DNA of 17,500 nt from Symbiodinium natans (lineage: Eukaryota; Sar; Dinophyceae; Suessiales; Symbiodiniaceae), in contig CAJNDS010002414.1 in the NCBI GenBank assembly GCA_905221605.1, positions 242,501-260,000 on the forward strand. The letters run 5' to 3'. The notes under the pieces were generated by a model. The model saw nothing but the letters and a program-made list of their open reading frames with translations, was not told the origin of the DNA and ran no database searches. Made by a program: the position numbers and the translations under genes. Positions 1 through 8,002 of the stretch are shown in pieces; position 1 is the stretch's first letter, and each line of letters starts with the position of its first letter.

Positions 1-14
1 GTATGCCTCAAGTC

Positions 15-137
15 AACCCTAAACCCTAAAACCCAAAAACCCTAAAACCCTGAAACCCTAAGACCCTGAAACCCTGAACCCTAAAACCCGAAAACCCTAA
101 ACCCAAAAATTCCTAAGCAAAACTCCAAAACCTAAAC
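15..137 (+). repeat. Degenerate CCCTAAA telomere-type array
   Basis: Irregular tandem copies of CCCTAAA with variants such as CCCTAAAA, CCCTGAAA and CCCAAAA run along the plus strand. The orientation is opposite to most other arrays in the window. It lies just downstream (in minus-strand sense) of the last visible RtcB exon, so it is probably in a further intron or in 3' flanking DNA of that gene. Confidence 0.9.
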
Positions 138-166
138 CCTTCTTGTTCAGCTCCCCCTTTCCCCGC

Positions 167-3100
167 CTTCCCCAAGTCTTTGTAGGCCTGTGGAGCCTCG
201 TCCCTCACCGCCGGATTGGTGTCGCAAACGATGCCCTTCATTGAGGCCTCGAAGTCTTCCTGCACGTGGTTTTAGGGTTTGGGGTTTTAGGGTTTAGGGT
301 TTAGGGTTTGGGGTTTGGGGTTTGGGGTTTGGGGTTTGGGGTTTGGGGTTTGGGGTTTGCGGTTTGGGGTTTGGGGTTTGGGGTTTGCGGTTTGGGGTTT
401 GGGGTTTGGGGTTTGGGGGGTTGGGGCTTGGGCAGTTCTCTGAGTTGGGGGCGCCCTCAAAATAAAGACCCCGCATAAGGGACCCTAACTTAGAGAGATG
501 CTTGGCTGTTAGATCCAAGCAAAGTGGCAAGCGAACAGAAAAACCCGGAGGTGAGCTGTGAGCTCCTGTGGGATTACCTTCTTCGCACGTGTTCTGGACA
601 TGGTCCTGGCACTGCGCAGCAAAGCAGGCAAGGCCTCTGCCTCCAACATACACACCTCGGACATGAGCCAAGAGCCCATAGCTCGTTTAGGGTTTAGGGT
701 TTAGGGTTTAGGGTTTAGGGTTTAGGGTTTAGGGTTTAGGGTTTAGGGTTTAGGGTTTAGGGTTTAGGGTTTAGGGTTTAGGGTGCACAAGAGCAGCTAG
801 ACTGCACAGCAGAGCTGTCCTGCCAGCACCATGAGAACAGCTTTGCCAGGAGCCTCTCACATGCGCTGCATTCCACATGCGGAGGCGGGATGGGCGTGGC
901 ACAGTTCAAGAGAACCCTGCAAGAGCCTTTAGCCCCACGCCCCTTGACAATGTAGCTCCCGACCTTTGATTTGCATTCTGCGACACATACACACATCCAC
1001 ACCCTTTGTCTGGGCTCAGGGCACCCATGCTGCCTGGAATAATGCCATACTGGCCATCACGCGCACTTGTGGCACCCTTTCGAGTGACCCAGAGGTCTTT
1101 CTCCTCGGATGCAACCCGACACTGCATTTTGGTGGCGCCCATGGGGGCTGCTCGGCTGTTCTCCAGTGCAGCAATCGCTCCTTCACGACCCCAGTTCGGT
1201 GATCGTAGAAGCGGCACTTCTCGCACCTTGGCTTGATCGGCAATTGCAGTGCCCACTCCACGATTGCAGAACATGCAGTACATGCACTTCACTCTATACA
1301 GGCAACTGAGCCCAAGTGAGACGTATCAAGTGCATGCAAGAATCACCAACCAGACTATGTCGAACAACTTCTTCGCACCCTTCAAACACTGACAAGTCGG
1401 GTGAAGATCAGAGCCGAGCTGCTGACAAAAGTTGTGATGGGCGTTCACGGCCCTTGACATGTCAGCTCGCTTGCCGGTTACCTCCTCCACTGACGAAACC
1501 ATGATGTTCATCATGCTGTTCCTGTTCTCTCTGGCATATGCCTGACCTTAAAGTTACAGCAGGCGTGTTGCGATGCTTCAAATACCGATTGGCATGGTTC
1601 TCCACAGGTGCGAAAGTTGTGGTGCGGTCGGCACCCGGAACTCGGCTTACAGTAATGTATCCAAGGAGCACCACTGCATGTCTTTGAGATAATTCTGCCC
1701 ATCAGCACTGTCAATCTCCAGGAAATTTAGTGATCCGTGGAGACCTCTGAGAGCATTTCCCCTGCGGAGCTATGGTCTCAGGATCGGAATGCTTGTGTGA
1801 ACTGCAGACCTCTACAAGCTAGCTCGGTTCACAGGGCTCTCGGCTTTGGTTGCCCAGCCTGTTGCCGGCGACTTTGTCATAGAAAGATGCCGTCGTGTTG
1901 CCGACGTTTCGGCTGCCACTGTGCAACATACACCATACCTGCAACGTGTGGAGGCACAACCGATATGCCAAGTCCATGCGCGCACCGGCAGAGTATACGT
2001 AGCAATGCTTTGTATGCATGTACCTGTAGAAGCACATGGACTCAGTGGGCACTGCACTCAAAATGGGTCGAAGAGCTTTCCGTAGAACAAGTGATGTCGG
2101 TACTAGTAGCACCCAATGGCAGGCGTTGCGGGCGCTGAGCTTCAGGCACATTTCGACTACCATATACATGTATTTCTACAGAATATTCTGTATGAACTGC
2201 GTATATGAATTATACTTATTTATTTATGCACTTAGTTTGTTTTTTGTATTCACATTTATATTTCTATCTATATCTATAACTATATGTATGTTTTTGTTTA
2301 TATCAATATTGTATGCTTTTGGAACACAAACCGGTGAGGCTCCTGAGATGCTAGATAACAAGTGGCCATGCGTCCTCTGAGCCTGTATGCCAACCCTCCA
2401 TGCTGTCTAGGCTTCAGGGCTTAAGAGGGGCCCTTTAAACGAATGCTGGGTTGCAGTGGGCTTCCGTAGCCCTCTAGCCTGCTCATCGCCCTCCGAGTAG
2501 ACGATCTCCAGGAAGTGATTTCCACCTCCCAGGGTCCCCAGCTGCTTGGCGATCTTGGCTTCCTTGTCGATGCGCTCGGCCAGGTAGTCGGTGGGATGGT
2601 GCTCTCCTTTCTGCACAAACTGCGGGGGACAAGGCTCCAAACGAAGGCAACTATGCCTTTCTGGCAGTCAAAGAAAAACGAACTTTGGGGGAAAAAGTTG
2701 CGTCCTGGAATGCTCCCAAGACGCTGCTGATGTCGTTCAAGGTTCCCTTGGCCCAGGAGAGCTGCACCGCATGCGAGTCGAAGGACGTCGGGATGCGCTC
2801 CTTGATCAAGGCCTGGAGTCTCCGCATCTTCTCCTCGGACAGGTCCTGCTTGAAGAGGCCATCCACGGGAACCGCGCACATCCCGCAGCCAATGTCGACT
2901 CCCACAGCATTGGGGCAGACAAATCTCTCGGACGCGAAGACTGCACCAATTGCAACACCTTCACACAGCGCGTCACAACACCACTAAATATCAAATAATA
3001 CGAAACATACTATATTAAACAGTATGAAAAATCAAGCTAGAACCAGAATCAGACTAGACTTAGACTTAGAACTGAAATAGAAACACAAAAGAACAGAATA

Positions 3101-3825
3101 CATAGAATAGAATGAAAAATATGCATACAAACGATGTTCCTTAATGTATGCATGTTTGCATATTATTGAACATACAACATCAGATACAAAGCAAAATATA
3201 CTTCATAATGTGTGTGTACATATATAACATGGCGTACTGATAGATAGATTAGATAGATAGATAGATATGTAGATAGATACATACATACATACATAGATAG
3301 ATAGACAGAATGGACTGCGGCCTTTGCCCATATGCACATCCGGCATGGCGGCGACGTGCCCCACTGGAAGAGGCGACTCCTCACAGGGCAGAGTCCTACG
3401 GCTCTGCGGTTCGGATGCGGCCAAAGTTCGCTGCGAGTCTCTGTGGAGCTGCGAACACAAAGAAAAAGGAGAGAGAGGCAGAGAGATGGAGATGGAGATG
3501 GAGAGGCAGAGATAAAGACAGAGACAGAGATAGAGATAGAGGTAGAGGTAGAGATGGGGAGAAAGGGATATTACATACACAAAGATTTCTGGATTTCGAG
3601 CTCGAGCCGCGGCCAAGCTGATCAGCTGCTCCAAAGCCTGCGCACTCTTGCCGGCCTACATCTGAGCATGTCTCTCCCAGACAACCGGCCTGCTCTTCGA
3701 CCTCGGCCCTGGGCGCGTATAGGACAACCTTACAAACCCAGAGTAACTGGGGACGATGACGACATGATCCACTGGAGCCGCGCAACTGGCACCCCTTTTG
3801 TCTCGATAAACTCCGGCAAGGCCCT
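167..3825 (-). CDS. rtcB: RtcB-type RNA ligase, bacterial-like, about 13 exons, 3' end beyond the window
   Basis: GTP-dependent RNA ligase that joins 3'-phosphate (or 2',3'-cyclic phosphate) to 5'-OH ends in tRNA splicing or RNA repair. Conserved blocks occur in family order on the minus strand: KGVPV (about 3822-3760), ALEQLISLA (3655-3611), GHVAAMPDVHMGKG (3379-3322), VGVDIGCGM (2958-2705), LGTLGGGNHFLE (2610-2479), VWCMLHSGSRNVGN (1938-1859), NYLKDMQWC (1746-1670), AYARENRNSMMN to HHNF (1546-about 1425), LWVTRKGAT and GIIPGSM (about 1103-1025), SYIVKGRG (963-927), CSHGAGR (853-820), MSRTRAKK (605-578), FEASMKGIVCD to APQAYKDL (259-167). The metal ligands Asp/Cys and three His are present, as is the His that is guanylylated. 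Junction phases agree at most joins; many donors are GC or GA. About 350 residues are visible of a usual 400. The extreme N-terminus and last residues are not located. The motifs are of bacterial, not archaeal/animal, type. Confidence 0.9.
269..431 (+). repeat. TTTAGGG/TTTGGGG array inside an RtcB intron
   Basis: About 23 tandem heptamers, mostly the variant TTTGGGG with some TTTAGGG and TTTGCGG. The array fills much of the intron between the RtcB exons at 605-578 and 259-167. The acceptor TGCAG (264-260) follows the array by only a few bases in the transcribed sense, where the repeat reads CCCCAAA/CCCTAAA. Confidence 0.9.
686..783 (+). repeat. Perfect (TTTAGGG)14 array inside an RtcB intron
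   Basis: Exactly 98 bases, 14 uninterrupted copies of the heptamer TTTAGGG. It lies in the 214-nt intron (819-606) between the exon carrying CSHGAGR and the exon carrying MSRTRAKK. The lack of any variant copy contrasts with the degenerate neighbouring array and suggests recent insertion or expansion. Confidence 0.95.
2150..2335. other. AT-rich intronic stretch (RtcB)
   Basis: Strongly AT-rich sequence with runs of ATTTAT and TATCTATA, within the intron of about 540 nt between RtcB exons 2610-2479 and 1938-1859. No coding potential or recognisable element was seen. Confidence 0.6.
3238..3308 (+). repeat. GATA/CATA microsatellite in an RtcB intron
   Basis: Imperfect tandem GATA tetramers with a CATA sub-block, inside the AT-rich intron between RtcB exons 3379-3322 and 2958-2705. 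The minus strand reads as TATC, which gives spurious Tyr/Leu/Ser/Ile-rich ORFs. Confidence 0.9.
3462..3562 (+). repeat. Purine-rich GAGA/GATAGA microsatellite in an RtcB intron
   Basis: A purine tract made of imperfect GAGA, GGAGAT and AGAGATA units lies between RtcB exons 3655-3611 and 3379-3322. On the transcribed strand it is a long pyrimidine tract upstream of the 3379 acceptor. Confidence 0.85.
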
Positions 3826-3882
3826 CCTCCAACGGGCGCTCCTCCTGTCCGAGAACAGCTGTGAGAACCATATCATGGTATG

Positions 3883-3886
3883 AGAG

Positions 3887-3931
<45 letters not shown>

Positions 3932-3932
3932 C
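3883..3932 (+). repeat. GAAA and GA microsatellite
   Basis: Tandem GAAA tetramers are followed by about eight GA dinucleotides. On the minus strand this is a TTTC/TC pyrimidine tract just upstream of the first recognised RtcB exon, so it may be an intron or the 5' flank of that gene. Confidence 0.9.
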
Positions 3933-4086
3933 CATCTTTAGGCTTCGGACGTCCTTTCCGCTCGACCCCGTCGTTGCAATGACACGGAGAGAGTCAGCGC
4001 ACCTCTGCAGAGGGCGAGACCCGGAGAGCCTGTGGCCATGTGCATTGGACCTGCACCTGAAACCTGCGGCCGGCCTAGAGCAGGGA

Positions 4087-4184
4087 CTGTTAACCAGCTC
4101 GATGTGCTCTTCCAGCTTCGCGCTGTACAGCTTGAAGCAAGCGAAGCGGTTGCCCGCGAAGCGGTTGCCCGCGAAGCCGTCGAA
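4087..4184 (-). CDS. Unassigned exon between FtsJ-like and RtcB genes
   Basis: One minus frame reads FDGFAGNRFAGNRFACF, then KLYSAKLEEHIELVN. It is protein-like, but the open frame is too short to be obvious. A 15-base direct duplication encodes the repeated AGNRF. It lies between the last recognised FtsJ exon and the first RtcB exon on the same strand, so it could be the C-terminal part of the methyltransferase (FDG resembles the F-x-G segment that follows the last Lys of FtsJ proteins) or an N-terminal RtcB exon. Neither assignment is firm. The plus strand of the same segment is also open (Ala/Val/Glu-rich), probably as a shadow. Confidence 0.4.
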
Positions 4185-4450
4185 GCTGTTGGGTCTGTCA
4201 CAAGTGGAATGGCGAAGGCTTGGCCGGCCATTGCTAGGTCAGGCAGAACACTGAAGTTCAACATTGACGCAGCACATGGTCTTCTGCTATTTCCGTTGCT
4301 TGCTGGCCCATCTAGTGCAGCATGCAGTCTGGCTCCTGTCTCCTGTCTGCACTGTGTTTCTGTAGGCTAGGGGCCGAGATGTTGGGAATGCACTGTTCTC
4401 ATTGACCACAAGGAAGGTCACAGACACCAGAACGAAGCTCGTCTGAAGCC

Positions 4451-5373
4451 GCTGCCGATGGTTTTGGGCGCCATGTCGCTGATGATCACATCCAACATCG
4501 GGACCTCACAGCTGCAGCCGCTTTCGGTCTTCATTTTAAATAGGGGGGCCCCTAAAATAGACCCCAAATAGTAGGATCCCCTAATAATAAGGACCACAAC
4601 AGGGTGGGTACCCTAGTTTCGGAAATTTCAATGTGAGGAGAGCGAGATGGCAGGCCTTGTTTCCTCTGAAGGTAAAAGCATCCTGGCACTTGCACGCCAA
4701 GAGAACAGGCACCGCACGGCTGCCCTGGTCTCCACAGGCACTTTGCAAGCAGACATGGCATGCCAGATGTCATGTCCTCCACACGAGTCTTTGCATTCTG
4801 CGGCAGCGGGAAGTCCACCTCCTTTAAGTCAATGCCTTTCACAAGGCGCTCGTAACCCCCTCAATGTAAGCAATGGGTGACAAGGCCCCCTGAAAGCGTC
4901 ACAAAATGTGAAATATGTGTGTATGTGTGTTTTCATATATACATATATGTACACTACATATATATATATGTATAATCATGACACCACGAGAACATTCGCA
5001 GCCTAAAACACGTCCAGTAGGGCCAATTCTCCTCAAGGGCAGACGAAGGCAGTTTCAGAGCACATATGTCTCTGGGAATGCGGCTTCGGCTTCGGCTTCG
5101 GCGCCTCGCGGCATACAGCGTCCACGAGCCCGGCCAGCATCCCAGGTCAAGGACCCTGTGGCCTCAAGGGGCACACAAAAAGCAGGTGCTAAATCGAGAT
5201 GCACACAACCAAAGTCAAATTCTGAGACCAAAGGCCTGGCTGAAACAAGCTCAGCCTGCCGGTTATACAGAACGGCTCACTCGAAGAACATCCACCGAAT
5301 TTCAGGCAACGCGTCGCCTGCGGTCGATCTCCTCCAGCTTGTAGTAGGCACGAGCAGGCCTTGCATAGGAGCG
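4451..5373 (-). CDS. FtsJ/RlmE-like rRNA 2'-O-methyltransferase, partial model
   Basis: S-adenosylmethionine-dependent ribose methyltransferase of the FtsJ/RrmJ family, which modifies large-subunit rRNA in bacteria and organelles. Minus-strand exons in order: ARAYYKLEEIDR (about 5373-5318, with the catalytic Lys of the KDKE tetrad); LSLFQPGLW (5255-5229, 27 nt); VLDLGCWPGSW (5155-5105, SAM motif I); ERLVKGIDLKEV to the LPQNAKTRVED block (about 4858-4766); LDVIISDMAPKTIG (about 4504-4451, catalytic Asp). The first three exons join in phase with GC and GT donors, and the spacing from motif I to the GIDLKEV strand matches the family. Motif I has Trp where Ala is usual (GCAPG becomes GCWPG). C-terminal exons with the last Lys and Glu are not identified; exon 4187-4084 is a possible part. 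Compartment cannot be told. Confidence 0.75.
4536..4622 (+). repeat. Dispersed GGATCCCC repeat, copy A (FtsJ intron)
   Basis: The sequence holds AGTAGGATCCCCTAATAA and flanking GGGGCCCC-type runs. It matches, in reverse complement, the segment near 10022-10112; about 36 bases align well, including GGATCCCC followed by a TAATAA-like stretch and AAGGACC. It lies between the two FtsJ exons ending near 4766 and starting near 4504. Confidence 0.65.
4910..4976. repeat. TG/TA-rich microsatellite in an FtsJ intron
   Basis: Imperfect TGTG and TATA dinucleotide runs lie between FtsJ-like exons 5155-5105 and 4858-4766. They give spurious Cys/Val and Ile/Tyr ORFs. Confidence 0.8.
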
Positions 5374-5633
5374 GTTGCAGCCACAGGTCAGCGCGGATCA
5401 ACTACCAGCAGCTACTCCACGATGCGCAAACCTAGCCGTCAAGTCCCAGGCACCCCCTCCTCTCTCGCCCGCCGAGTCCAGTACCTGTGGACTCTTCCAA
5501 AAGTACGGCCCCTGTTTTGGTGGCACAGATTCCTGAAGGGGCACAGTACCTAATTAGATAACACTCGGCAGAACCCAGAGTTGGGCACTCGTCTGACGTG
5601 TATGGTGTTGGCCCGGCCTTGCTTCTGCACTTC
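5374..5633. other. No recognised gene (5' side of FtsJ)
   Basis: The region probably contains the upstream exon(s) or 5' flank of the FtsJ-like gene, but no family motif is visible in any frame. The plus-strand ORF that covers it is antisense to the methyltransferase exons and is treated as a shadow. Confidence 0.4.
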
Positions 5634-5690
5634 GTTTAGGGTTCAGAGTTTAGGGTTTAGGGTTTCGGGTTTGAGGCTTAAGGTTTAGGG
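5634..5690 (+). repeat. Degenerate TTTAGGG array
   Basis: Seven to eight irregular copies (TTTAGGG, TTCAGAG, TTTCGGG, TTGAGGC) in the same orientation as most arrays in the window. It lies between the FtsJ-like gene and the unknown gene at 6.3-6.7 kb. Confidence 0.85.
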
Positions 5691-5900
5691 CTTCTGTTTC
5701 TGCAAAGCCCAACAGGCGCAGGGCACATAGTACCAGCTTTCGAGGCAGCACGCCTGTCAGCAACCACAAGCACCATCACTGCAAGGCCAGCAAGGCAGCG
5801 GACTCAATGCCTCCCCATCTCCGTTGCATCATCAGTTGGGATGGTAACCCTTATACTAGCAGTCCTTGATAGGGATTATCGTACCCCCTATTCTAATCCC

Positions 5901-5981
5901 TTTTAGGGTTTAGGGTTTAGGGTTTAGGGTTTAGGGTTTGGGGTTTGGGGTTTGGGGTTTAGGGTTTAGGGTTTAGGGTTT
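5901..5981 (+). repeat. TTTAGGG array with TTTGGGG core
   Basis: About 11 heptamers: four TTTAGGG, then three TTTGGGG, then TTTAGGG again. Variant copies are clustered in the middle, as expected from unequal exchange or local amplification rather than random decay. Confidence 0.9.
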
Positions 5982-6142
5982 GCTGTGATAGGGCGTAGAT
6001 GCTGCGAAGGTTAGGTTTCGGAACAAGCTCGAAAGCTTCGTGAGGTGCTGAAGAGCAGCTTTGGCCCGATTGTGGAGGGCCATCTAACACTTTTCTCCCA
6101 CCCCACGCCGTCCAAGGAGGCAAAGCCACCCAAACCTATTCC

Positions 6143-6157
6143 TTTTAGGGTTTAGGC
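6143..6157 (+). repeat. Short TTTAGGG remnant
   Basis: Two adjacent copies, TTTTAGGGTTTAGG, are isolated from the larger arrays. This is short enough to be chance, but the context of many arrays makes a relic likely. Confidence 0.6.
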
Positions 6158-6298
6158 CTAAACTCAGACAACAGTCCACTTTTCAAAACTTTGATGTTGG
6201 TTGAATCCGAGAGTCAAGGGTGCCAGCAAGGTCTTGAAGGTAAGATAGAGGCCCCGAAGTGGCGGGTAAAGAGGACAGGCTGCCGGCAGGGCAGGGGG

Positions 6299-6701
6299 TC
6301 ACCAGTGGGCAACAAATCGCAGTAGGGCAGGGGTCAGGGGCGGGGAGCCAGATAGGGGGGCCCAGGGCACAGGGGGGCCAGGGGGGCCAGGGCGGCGCTT
6401 AAGCTCTTTGACCTCGATGGCACAAGCCGACCCAGGTCGCTTGCCCGCCTCCCACAGCATGGGGGTCGGTAGTGCCCACGATGGGCCCGGTACCGGAACA
6501 CGTTCTCCTCGGGACCAGTACTGGTCAAAAATCAGGTCTCTTTCATGTTCAGTGGCCTCCGACCTGCCCGGGCCCTGAGTTTTAGGGTTTAGGGTTTAGG
6601 GACTGTTAGTGTTCGGGGGAACATCCCAAGTCATCAGTTTCAAGCCTACCCGACATGCAGGCCACCTCGTTGAAGCAGCTGCGGCCGCCTCTCTTTGCAT
6701 C
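6299..6701 (-). CDS. Unknown protein, two exons
   Basis: Two minus-strand segments join to a convincing but unrecognised protein. Exon 1 (about 6701-6650) reads RGGRSCFNEVACMS; exon 2 (about 6572 to the stop at 6301-6299) reads EATEHERDLIFDQYW, SRGERVPVPGPSWALP, and later ACAIEVKELKRRPG. TCGG is present at both exon edges, so the exact cut is ambiguous. The intron (about 77 nt) contains a short TTTAGGG array. The Pro-rich end after KELKRRPG may be true C-terminus or read-through of an intron. The charged and aromatic composition and the good join across the intron are the evidence. No family was recognised. Confidence 0.5.
6580..6601 (+). repeat. Short TTTAGGG array inside an intron of the unknown gene
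   Basis: Three heptamers immediately upstream (in minus-strand sense) of the acceptor region of the exon at about 6572. In sense orientation it reads CCCTAAA repeats followed closely by an AG. Confidence 0.85.
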
Positions 6702-7624
6702 TTGAAACCCAAAAACTTCCAAGTCTTAACCAAGGGAAACGACTGCACAAAAAGGAGGGGAGGGTCATAAAAACCCAGATACCACTTCGTGTCCTAAGGT
6801 GGTCATATTTCAAGCCAGCGGGGGCGGGGGTGGTGCTTGGAAAAGGGCATCCAATTTCCACCGAGGCCTCCCCTCCCGGGCGCCGGGCGCAGAGTGCCCC
6901 CTTTTGCTTGATACCTTTTTTTGCTTGGAATGGGTACCCCCCCCCCCCCCACTTTTAGGCTGCAGACAGGCATCCGTGGACGGTGCTTCAGGACCAGGGA
7001 GCCTTTGGGGCCATGGGGAACAGAGCTACCTGGAGCCGACTGAGAACTGCATGCCCAACCCTGGGTGAAGCATAGCTCTCAAGATGCCCACGACTTAGGG
7101 GTTTCAGGTTTAGGGCTTGCCGGCCGAGGCGGGATGCGTAGCGTTCAGTGTGTCACCCAACAAGAGCATGCTTTGGGCTTTCTGACGCGAGATGCGCTGC
7201 TTTCAAAATGGCAAGAAATGGCAGCTAACTGCTGGCCTGTCCAGGACGAAACTGGCGCTGCCAATCCTGGTGTGACTCGAAAGGGAATTCCACTTTGCTT
7301 CTTTGCTTCTTAAAGCTGCTGTAGGGCCGGGTCCAGCAGAGGACAGCGCAGACCTCAAGCGACACTCTCGAGGGCTCAAGAAACCAAATCCTTACTGACC
7401 AACACTTTTGCGGCATCTCAGAAACACACAGGCGCAGCTCGGCAGGGTAATCTCCATTGCCAATGTGTCCCCTTGCATGAAGACATAACGTGATCGTAAT
7501 GTGACGATGACCCGCTTGATAACTTGTGACTTGCGGTGTAGTTTTGTGTCAAATCTTACCTTTAAAAGATGTCACGCGGCCGGCTGCTTCGCTGCCGCCA
7601 TGCCTTTTGCTACTTTAGAGTGTC
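6702..7624. other. No recognised gene; one weak minus exon
   Basis: Contains a C homopolymer of about 15 bases near 6937-6951 and a weak TTTAGGG-like patch near 7096-7117. A minus-strand frame at about 7345-7240 reads SFKKQRSKVEFPFES then HQDWQRQF, which is protein-like but has no recognised partner exons. Plus ORFs at 6695-7313 show no family motif and are not supported. Confidence 0.35.
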
Positions 7625-8002
7625 AGATGGTTTCTTGAGCCACGGCTACGGCGAGCCACTAAGTGGGAGATCTGGAGAGCGGAACAGGCGCTGGAACAAG
7701 CACTGGAACAAAAATCCGAGAAGGCAAACCTACCCTTCTACCTTGACATCCACATAATCCCACACCACACATCGGCCTGCCCTACACTAGAAGCACGCCC
7801 GTTGCCCAGAGAACATTTTCTGTTCTATCCGAACGGCGTCGCTCTTACCATTCCAGCCTGTCGGCAGCAGAGTGCAGACTGCACTGACTGTACCGGCAAA
7901 TCACAATATATTCTGTTTCTATCCAGGTTTGAGATCGGAACTCGGCTTTGCTCACTTTCTACCAGCCTGGTTGAAAGGAGTCGCTTGAGGTGGTCCTCGT
8001 GA
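7625..8002 (+). CDS. Weak plus-strand open frame, helical and charged
   Basis: A frame open for about 126 codons on the plus strand. Its first part reads RWFLEPRLRRATKWEIWRAE, then a Glu/Gln/Ala/Leu-rich helix (QALEQALEQKSEK). After about 7725 the sequence is less protein-like, and GAGAAG|GC there would make a usable GC donor. It is the only candidate on the plus strand in this window. No family is recognised. It could be a lone exon of a plus-strand gene or a chance open frame. Confidence 0.3.
   Translation, partial: RWFLEPRLRRATKWEIWRAEQALEQALEQKSEKANLPFYLDIHIIPHHTSACPTLEARPLPREHFLFYPNGVALTIPACRQQSADCTDCTGKSQYILFLSRFEIGTRLCSLSTSLVERSRLRWSS

Larger units (their letters stand above)
5691..6298. 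other. Gene-poor interval with scattered telomere-type repeats
   Basis: Apart from arrays at 5901-5981 and 6143-6157, no coding motif is recognisable. Around 5858-5900 there is an imperfect palindromic stretch (GATAGGGATTATC, then TACCCCCTATTCTAATCCC) that resembles the dispersed GGATCCCC repeat family but is too short to assign. Confidence 0.45.

Noticed and set aside
294-671. Minus ORF of 125 residues ending in NPKPQTPNPKP repeats
   Set aside because: The Pro/Lys tail is just the TTTGGGG array translated. The true exon here (MSRTRAKK) is in another frame.
1-783. Left edge as a chromosome end (true telomere)
   Set aside because: Arrays occur in both orientations, are interrupted by RtcB exons in the right order, and similar arrays occur to 13.9 kb. 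They are interstitial.
3203-3634. Minus ORF with Tyr/Leu/Ser/Ile runs resembling membrane segments
   Set aside because: The runs come from GATA and GAGA microsatellites in an intron. Only the GHVAAMPDVHMGKG part is a real RtcB exon.
3880-4254. Plus ORF beginning with Lys/Glu/Arg repeats
   Set aside because: The start is a GAAA/GA microsatellite, and the remainder is antisense to a better minus frame.
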